NCBI GenBank assembly: GCA_902475645.1
Contig: CABSAH010000013.1
Location: 1-18,090, forward strand
DNA from: an uncultured Christensenellaceae bacterium
GTDB lineage: Bacteria > Bacillota > Clostridia > Christensenellales > CAG-138
DNA length: 18,090 bases
Direction of reading: 5' to 3'
Part shown: piece after piece, positions 14,003 to 18,090 of the stretch
Layout of the letters: the number at the start of each line of letters is the position of its first letter
Position numbering within the stretch: the stretch's first letter is position 1
The notes under the pieces: generated by a model
Told to the model about the DNA's origin: nothing
The model's input: the letters and a program-made list of their open reading frames with translations, nothing else
Databases searched by the model: none
Program-made: the position numbers and the translations under genes

Positions 14003-14584
14003 ATGTTCAACGCTTACGCTCATGTTACCGCCGCATTAGACCGCGCCGTTACGGGACTGCCCGCCGGACGGTCTAAAGCCGTTTATGCCAAAAACCGCCA
14101 TGTTATAATCCCCTGCACGGATGCCGAATACGCGGAGGAAATAGCGGAGCGCTGCCGCAGAACGGGGCTTGGAACGGTTGAAATAAGCAGCAAGAGCATA
14201 GCCGTTGCGCTGAGCACAGATACGCTTGCGGCGCTTTTAAGGGCGGCGGCGTGGGGCGCGGAGCGGAGCGAATGTGAGCCGGACGGCGATACGGATACGG
14301 GCTATGCGGAGCTGAAGCTTATTACGCTTGCCAAAAAGGGCGACCGTGGGCTTTATGATGCCGAGGGGGTAAAGCGCGCGGCGTGGCTTTTGCTTGGCAT
14401 AACGGCGTATCCTAACGATAAGCGGCGCACCGCCGCAAGGATGAAGGACGCGGCGCTTGCCGTGAACGAAATGCTTTATGCCATATCCGCCATGGAGCGG
14501 GAGGGCGCGCGCCGTGAATGTGGGCTTATAGGCATTGCGGGCAGCACGCTTATGGCCGCAGGCAGAAAAATACTTGGGCTATGA
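14003..14584 (+). CDS. Protein of unknown function (193 residues)
   Basis: I do not recognise this protein. It is soluble, of mixed alpha/beta composition, with no signal peptide or membrane segment. An N-terminal part (about 1-90) has beta-like stretches (KAVYAKNRHVIIPC, GLGTVEISSKSIAVALS). An acidic stretch (about 90-99, EPDGDTDTG) separates it from a helical C-terminal part (about 110-193) ending in a small hydrophobic Gly/Ala-rich segment (GLIGIAGSTLMAAG). The start has a GGGAG site about 8 nt upstream and lies behind a good promoter. The MBL-fold gene begins 37 nt downstream, probably in the same operon. Codon use is like that of the neighbours, so it is likely a lineage-restricted protein rather than a spurious frame. 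Confidence 0.65.
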   Translation: MFNAYAHVTAALDRAVTGLPAGRSKAVYAKNRHVIIPCTDAEYAEEIAERCRRTGLGTVEISSKSIAVALSTDTLAALLRAAAWGAERSECEPDGDTDTGYAELKLITLAKKGDRGLYDAEGVKRAAWLLLGITAYPNDKRRTAARMKDAALAVNEMLYAISAMEREGARRECGLIGIAGSTLMAAGRKILGL

Positions 14585-14621
14585 TTTAGAAAAAGATATA
14601 TTATTAAGGAGGATGGGAGAA

Positions 14622-15269
14622 ATGACTATTCAATGGCTGGGACACAGCTGCTTTATGATGACGACGGAAGGCGGAGTGCGCATACTGTGCGACCCCTGCG
14701 ACGAGGCTACCGGATACGAAATAGCGCCGCGGGAGTGCGACATACTTACAATAAGCCACGACCACCACGACCATAATTACGCCGCGCTTGCGCTTGGAAA
14801 TCCCGTAAGGATAGACAAATGCGGGGAATACCGCGTGGGAGACGTGCGCATAAGCGGCATAAGCACATATCACGACCATGAAGGCGGCAAAAAGCGCGGC
14901 AGCAACACGGTATTCATATTCGAGCTTGACGGTATGCGCATAGCCCACATGGGCGATTTGGGCGAGGTGCCGGATGAAGCCACGATTGCGCGCATGGGAA
15001 GAATCGACGTTATGCTCGTGCCCGTGGGCGGGGTATATACAATAGATGCGGACGAGGCGGAGGTGCTGCTTGAGGCCGTAAAGCCCCGCGTGACGATACC
15101 CATGCATTATAAAACGCCCGCGCTCAGCTTTGAGCTTAATGAGCTTGGGCAATGCATAAAAATGGTTAAGGGCCGCCCCGTGCATTATATGCGCGGCAGC
15201 ACGGCGCACCTGAGCGCGGATTCATTGGGAAGCGACAGGATAATAGTGCTGGACTATTCAAAGGAATAA
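14622..15269 (+). CDS. MBL-fold metal-dependent hydrolase (UlaG/YtkL-like)
   Basis: A 215-residue metallo-beta-lactamase-fold protein. The metal motif HxHxDH is H46-D-H48-H-D50-H51. Further likely ligands are H84 and H86 (TYHDHEGG), H109 and D112 (HMGDLG) and H162 (PMHYKT). The GG-x-YT-x-D-A-x-EA signature near 136-146 places it with the UPF0173/YtkL-like branch. That branch often lacks a defined substrate, so only a general hydrolase role is safe. The start is ATG 14622, 9 nt after AAGGAGG (14606-14612). An in-frame ATG at 14613 would touch the ribosome binding site, and the frame further upstream overlaps the preceding gene. It lies 3 nt ahead of the GH13 gene. Confidence 0.85.
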   Translation: MTIQWLGHSCFMMTTEGGVRILCDPCDEATGYEIAPRECDILTISHDHHDHNYAALALGNPVRIDKCGEYRVGDVRISGISTYHDHEGGKKRGSNTVFIFELDGMRIAHMGDLGEVPDEATIARMGRIDVMLVPVGGVYTIDADEAEVLLEAVKPRVTIPMHYKTPALSFELNELGQCIKMVKGRPVHYMRGSTAHLSADSLGSDRIIVLDYSKE

Positions 15270-15272
15270 GGG

Positions 15273-17204
15273 ATGGACGGAATATCCTTCGCCGCGCATG
15301 ATTCGCGGCTTACGCGATACAGGGCCCCCTTCGGCGCGGTTGAGGAGGGCGAAGGCATAAGGCTTACGATAAGCTGCGGCGAAAGCGTGCGCGAGGCGCG
15401 GCTTAGGCTATGGGCGCAGGGGCATGAGCGCATAGAGCGCGGCACGCGCACCGAGGCGGGCTTTGAATTTGCGCTTTGCGCGGGGGCAAGCGGGCTTGAA
15501 TGGTATTACTTTTTGCTTAATACGGACGAGGGCGAATATATGCTGGGGTGCGAATCGCCTCTCGGCTGCGGCGGGAGCAGAATATTCACCCACGACCCAA
15601 ATTCATGGCAGATAACCGTATACGAGCGCGGCTTTGAAACGCCTGCCGCCGCAAGGGGCGCAATGGCGTATCAGATTTTTCCCGACAGGTTCAATAGAAT
15701 TGGCCGCGGCGGGCTTGCGCGCACGGGGCGCAGGGAAGAGCTTGGCTGGACAACGGTTAAGCATGAGGACTGGAGCGAGGACGTGCTTTGGACGCCCCTG
15801 CCCAACCAAAGGGATTACGACCCCTGCGACTTTTTCGGCGGGGATTTTGAAGGCATAGAGGCCAAGCTTGACTATCTTTCGGGCATGGGCGTAACGCTCA
15901 TTTACCTTAACCCGATATTCGAGGCGCAGTCCAACCACCGCTACAATACGGGCGATTATCACCGCGCGGACGAAATGCTCGGCGGGGAGGAAGGGCTAAG
16001 ACGGCTTATTGCCGAAGCGGGCAAGCGCGGCATAAGGCTGATGCTTGACGGCGTATTTTCCCACACGGGGGACGAAAGCATATACTTCAACCGCAGGGGG
16101 AATTACCCCGGTCTCGGCGCATATCAGGGCAGGGATTCGGCATATTACGACTGGTACGAATTTGCCGATTTTCCCGATAAATACGGCTGCTGGTGGGGCT
16201 TTAAGTCCCTGCCGGAGGTGAACGAGCTGAACCGCGGCTACATGGCGTTTGCCGCGGGGGTTATAGACCACTATGCAAGGCTTGGCATAGACTGCTGGCG
16301 GCTGGACGTTGCGGACGAGCTGCCGGACGGCTTTATAGCCTTTTTGCGGCGCGAATTGAAGGCGCGGGCGAAGGACGGCATACTGATAGGCGAGGTTTGG
16401 GAGGACGCAAGCACAAAGCAGGGCGGCGGAGGCAGGCGCCGCTATACCGACGGGCGGGAGCTTGACGGGGTGATGAACTACGTTTTTGCGGACGCGGTAA
16501 CGGCGTTTTTGACCCAAAAGCAGGATGCATACGCATTTTGCCTTGCGCTTACGGCATTGAGACAGAATTACCCCAAGCCCTTTTACGAAGCCTGCCTTAC
16601 AATGCTTTCAAGCCACGATACGGTAAGGATGCTAACGGCGCTTGCGGGCGCGCCGGACAGGCGCACCGTGCCGCGGGAGGAGCAGGCGCGCTTTGTGCCG
16701 GAGGAGGCGAAGCTTACAAGGGCAAAAAGGCTTATGACGCTTGCGCAGCTTATACAGCTTACGCACCCGGGCATACCCTGCATATATTACGGGGACGAGG
16801 CCGGTATGCAGGGCATGGCGGACCCGTTCAACAGGCGGCCCTATCCATGGGGACGCGAGGACGCCGAAATAAAGGAGCGGTTTTTGGCAATGGCCAAGGC
16901 GCGCAGGGAAAGCCGCGCCATACGAAGCGGCAAATGCGTATTCGCCGCAAAGGATAAGGACGTATTCATGATTGCCCGCTATATTGAGGGCGAAACGGCT
17001 ATCGCCATTATAAACAGGGGCGGCGAAGCGAAGCGCATAGCCGTAAGCGCGGACGATTTTGCCCAAGGGCCGGACGCGGAGGGCATTACGCTTGAGCACA
17101 GCATGACCGATGCGCTTACAAACAGGCGCCATAGCTGCGAAAACGGCGCGATAAGCATTGATTTGCAGCCATATTGCGGGGCGTTATTGATATGCCAAGC
17201 ATAA
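15273..17204 (+). CDS. Intracellular GH13 glycosidase (cyclomaltodextrinase / neopullulanase type)
   Basis: A 643-residue alpha-amylase superfamily enzyme. An N-terminal beta domain (about 1-125, CBM34-like) precedes the (beta/alpha)8 barrel. Region I is D259-GVFSH264, region II is R343-L-D345 (nucleophile D345), region III has acid/base E374 in LIGEVWED, and region IV is SSH-D449. MAYQIFPDRFNR, YCGW-like YGCWWGFKSLPEVN and GIPCIYYGDEAGMQG are typical of the cyclomaltodextrinase/neopullulanase subfamily. A C-terminal beta domain closes the protein. No signal peptide is seen, so it likely degrades maltodextrins, cyclodextrins or glycogen-derived oligomers in the cytoplasm. The start is 3 nt after the MBL-fold stop, with AAAGGA 7-8 nt upstream, so the two genes are coupled. 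Confidence 0.9.
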   Translation: MDGISFAAHDSRLTRYRAPFGAVEEGEGIRLTISCGESVREARLRLWAQGHERIERGTRTEAGFEFALCAGASGLEWYYFLLNTDEGEYMLGCESPLGCGGSRIFTHDPNSWQITVYERGFETPAAARGAMAYQIFPDRFNRIGRGGLARTGRREELGWTTVKHEDWSEDVLWTPLPNQRDYDPCDFFGGDFEGIEAKLDYLSGMGVTLIYLNPIFEAQSNHRYNTGDYHRADEMLGGEEGLRRLIAEAGKRGIRLMLDGVFSHTGDESIYFNRRGNYPGLGAYQGRDSAYYDWYEFADFPDKYGCWWGFKSLPEVNELNRGYMAFAAGVIDHYARLGIDCWRLDVADELPDGFIAFLRRELKARAKDGILIGEVWEDASTKQGGGGRRRYTDGRELDGVMNYVFADAVTAFLTQKQDAYAFCLALTALRQNYPKPFYEACLTMLSSHDTVRMLTALAGAPDRRTVPREEQARFVPEEAKLTRAKRLMTLAQLIQLTHPGIPCIYYGDEAGMQGMADPFNRRPYPWGREDAEIKERFLAMAKARRESRAIRSGKCVFAAKDKDVFMIARYIEGETAIAIINRGGEAKRIAVSADDFAQGPDAEGITLEHSMTDALTNRRHSCENGAISIDLQPYCGALLICQA

Positions 17205-17215
17205 TATGATAGAAT
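17187..17215 (+). promoter_or_regulatory. Probable promoter of the DUF1858-queT unit
   Basis: TTGATA (17187-17192) and TAGAAT (17210-17215) are separated by 17 nt. The -35 lies inside the last codons of the glycosidase gene. Transcription would start at about 17222 and include the small hairpin at 17234-17248 in the leader. Confidence 0.55.
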
Positions 17216-17233
17216 ATGAACAAGGCAAAAAAA

Positions 17234-17248
17234 CGCCCGAAGCGGGCG
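17234..17248. other. Short GC hairpin upstream of the DUF1858 gene
   Basis: CGCCCG-AAG-CGGGCG forms a 6-bp stem. Seven A residues precede it (17227-17233), so it has terminator form only for transcription on the minus strand. On the plus strand it lacks a U-tract and would be a leader hairpin. There is no minus-strand gene in the window that it would serve. Confidence 0.4.
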
Positions 17249-17277
17249 AATAATATTCCGACGGAGGATAAACCGAA

Positions 17278-17475
17278 ATGATTGAAAAGACCATGACCAT
17301 TGAACAGATATTGCGCACGGACGCGGGGCTTGCGGACATATTGCTTGCAAGCGGTATGCATTGCTTGGGCTGCGTTATGGCGAGCGGCGAAAATTTGGAG
17401 CAGGCCTGCGCGGTGCATGGCATTGATGCGGACAAGCTGACCAAGCAGCTTAATGACTACCTTGCCGCAAAATAA
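17278..17475 (+). CDS. DUF1858 small redox protein (hybrid-cluster-associated disulfide domain)
   Basis: This 65-residue protein consists wholly of a DUF1858 domain. It has the opening MTIEQILRTD pattern, a central SGMHCLGC with C29 and C32 as the CxxC pair, and a helical tail (VHGIDADKLTKQLNDYL). Such proteins are common in anaerobes, often near hybrid cluster protein or other redox genes, and are proposed to handle thiol-disulfide exchange or to carry a metal or cluster; no single reaction is established. The start follows GGAGGATAAACCGAA. It has its own promoter and overlaps the queT-type gene by 23 nt. Confidence 0.88.
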   Translation: MIEKTMTIEQILRTDAGLADILLASGMHCLGCVMASGENLEQACAVHGIDADKLTKQLNDYLAAK

Positions 17476-17962
17476 TCCCCGCGCGGGTATTTTGAAGCTT
17501 GTTAGGGGGGCTGCGGTCGCGGCCCTTTATGCATTGCTTACGCTTGCCATTGCGCCCATAAGCAGCGGGCTTATGCAGCTTAGGCTTTCCGAGGGGCTTT
17601 GCGTACTGCCGTATTTTTCGCCGGAAACGGCAATAGGCCTTTTTATCGGGTGCGCGGCGGCAAACCTGCTTACGGGGGCAATGTGGTTCGATATTGTGTT
17701 CGGCAGCCTTGCAACGCTTGCGGCGGGGCTTATAACCGCATACATGGGCAAAAGGGGCATGAGCAAATGGCTTGCGCCGCTGCCGGCGGTTGTTGTTAAC
17801 GCGCTTGTTGTGGGCGCGGTGCTGTGCTTTGGCTATAATGTTGGGCCAAGCTACCCGGTATGCGCGCTGTATGTGGGCGCGGGGCAGGCAATAAGCTGCT
17901 ATGCGGTGGGCATGCCCGTTTTCGCGGCGCTCAATCCAATCAAAAAACGCCTGTTTGGCTAA
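17453..17962 (+). CDS. queT: QueT-family queuosine-precursor transporter (ECF substrate-binding type)
   Basis: A 169-residue membrane protein with about five to six TM segments. QueT-like stretches are visible: ALYALLTLAIAPISSGLMQL, RLSEGLCVLPYFSPETA, GLFIGCAAANLL, FGSLATLAAGL, LAPLPAVVVNALVVGA and ALYVGAGQAISCY. QueT proteins are S-components of energy-coupling-factor transporters that import queuosine precursors (preQ0/preQ1) and need a shared ECF energising module encoded elsewhere. The ATG at 17453 lies inside the upstream gene with only a weak AGCAG site, so translation may depend on coupling. A TTG start near 17492 is possible because the first TM begins after residue 18. I see no preQ1 riboswitch pattern upstream. 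Confidence 0.82.
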   Translation: MTTLPQNNPRAGILKLVRGAAVAALYALLTLAIAPISSGLMQLRLSEGLCVLPYFSPETAIGLFIGCAAANLLTGAMWFDIVFGSLATLAAGLITAYMGKRGMSKWLAPLPAVVVNALVVGAVLCFGYNVGPSYPVCALYVGAGQAISCYAVGMPVFAALNPIKKRLFG

Positions 17963-17980
17963 TAAAAAGGAAAATTGGAT

Positions 17981-18024
17981 TGCACTCTTTCTGCCTTTTT
18001 TCTGCACTTTTTTTGCCTTTTTTT
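17981..18024 (+). repeat. Four 11-nt T-tract tandem repeats
   Basis: Units TGCACTCTTTC, TGCCTTTTTTC, TGCACTTTTTT and TGCCTTTTTTT follow one another without gaps at exactly 11 nt each, starting 19 nt after the queT-type stop. The spacing is close to one DNA helical turn, so the T-tracts fall on one face of the helix. They end 5 nt before the -35 of the next promoter. Confidence 0.8.
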
Positions 18025-18029
18025 TGCCC

Positions 18030-18058
18030 TTGCAATGCGCTTTTGGGCGGGTTATAAT
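18030..18058 (+). promoter_or_regulatory. Strong sigma-A promoter reading out of the window
   Basis: TTGCAA (18030-18035), a 17-nt spacer and TATAAT (18053-18058) give a near-consensus promoter. An ATG lies at 18066, 7 nt after the -10 box, so it would be at or near +1. Either the message is leaderless or the true start codon is beyond the window, with AAGGGG at 18080-18085 as its ribosome binding site. Confidence 0.7.
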
Positions 18059-18090
18059 GTTTACGATGAAAGAATTGTCAAGGGGCGGCC

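Noticed and set aside
14535..14621. Upstream extension of the MBL-fold gene
   Set aside because: The extra residues overlap the previous gene and cross the AAGGAGG that serves ATG 14622; the fold starts with TIQWLGHSCF.
17227..17248. Forward terminator for the GH13 gene
   Set aside because: The A-tract precedes the stem and no T-tract follows, so it fits termination only on the opposite strand.
17476..17530. preQ1 riboswitch ahead of the queT-type gene
   Set aside because: No preQ1-I-type stem with the A-rich tail is visible, and the gene start lies inside the preceding coding sequence.

Overview
The window suggests an endospore-forming anaerobe of the Bacillota, most likely class Clostridia. 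The evidence is the spoIIR and sleB-ypeB genes, strong AGGAGG-type ribosome binding sites, a small DUF1858 redox protein and an oligopeptide transporter operon of clostridial layout. Codon use favours ATA for isoleucine together with GGC and GCG codons, and is uniform throughout, so there is no obvious foreign island. All genes I accept lie on the plus strand. Lineage below class is not something I can establish from this sequence.

Layout. (1) 1-2833: a cytoplasmic beta-lactamase-fold serine hydrolase, then a 422-residue membrane protein whose segment order resembles a sodium:alanine symporter (AGCS family) that has lost its signature motifs. (2) 2834-9146: a complete peptide ABC transporter operon in the order oppB-oppC-oppD-oppF-oppA, closed by a perfect 14-bp terminator-type stem. 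(3) 9193-10929: a two-component system with an OmpR-type response regulator and a two-TM histidine kinase. The junction is unusual: an 8-codon minicistron ends in TAG directly before the kinase ATG. (4) 10930-11264: no gene, but a dense series of RNA-type hairpins flanked by two 35-nt direct repeats (34/35 identical). (5) 11265-13898: forespore and germination genes spoIIR, sleB and ypeB. (6) 13947-17204: a gene of unknown function behind a good promoter, an MBL-fold hydrolase and an intracellular GH13 cyclomaltodextrinase-like enzyme. (7) 17187-17962: a DUF1858 CxxC protein and a QueT-type transporter, overlapping by 23 nt. (8) 17963-18090: four 11-nt T-tract repeats immediately upstream of a strong promoter that fires out of the window.

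How the genes work together. The Opp genes form one peptide import machine: lipoprotein receptor, two permeases and two ATPases. The adjacent two-component system could sense an envelope or peptide signal, but nothing in the sequence proves the link. SpoIIR is the forespore signal that activates the SpoIIGA protease in the mother-cell membrane. SleB and YpeB form the cortex-lytic pair used at germination.

The best candidate for something undescribed is the structured stretch at about 10984-11264 upstream of spoIIR. It can form a multi-branched RNA with mutually exclusive pairings and ends in a hairpin that buries the spoIIR ribosome binding site. Secondary candidates are the diverged AGCS-like protein, the in-frame minicistron before the kinase and the helically phased T-tracts at the right end.
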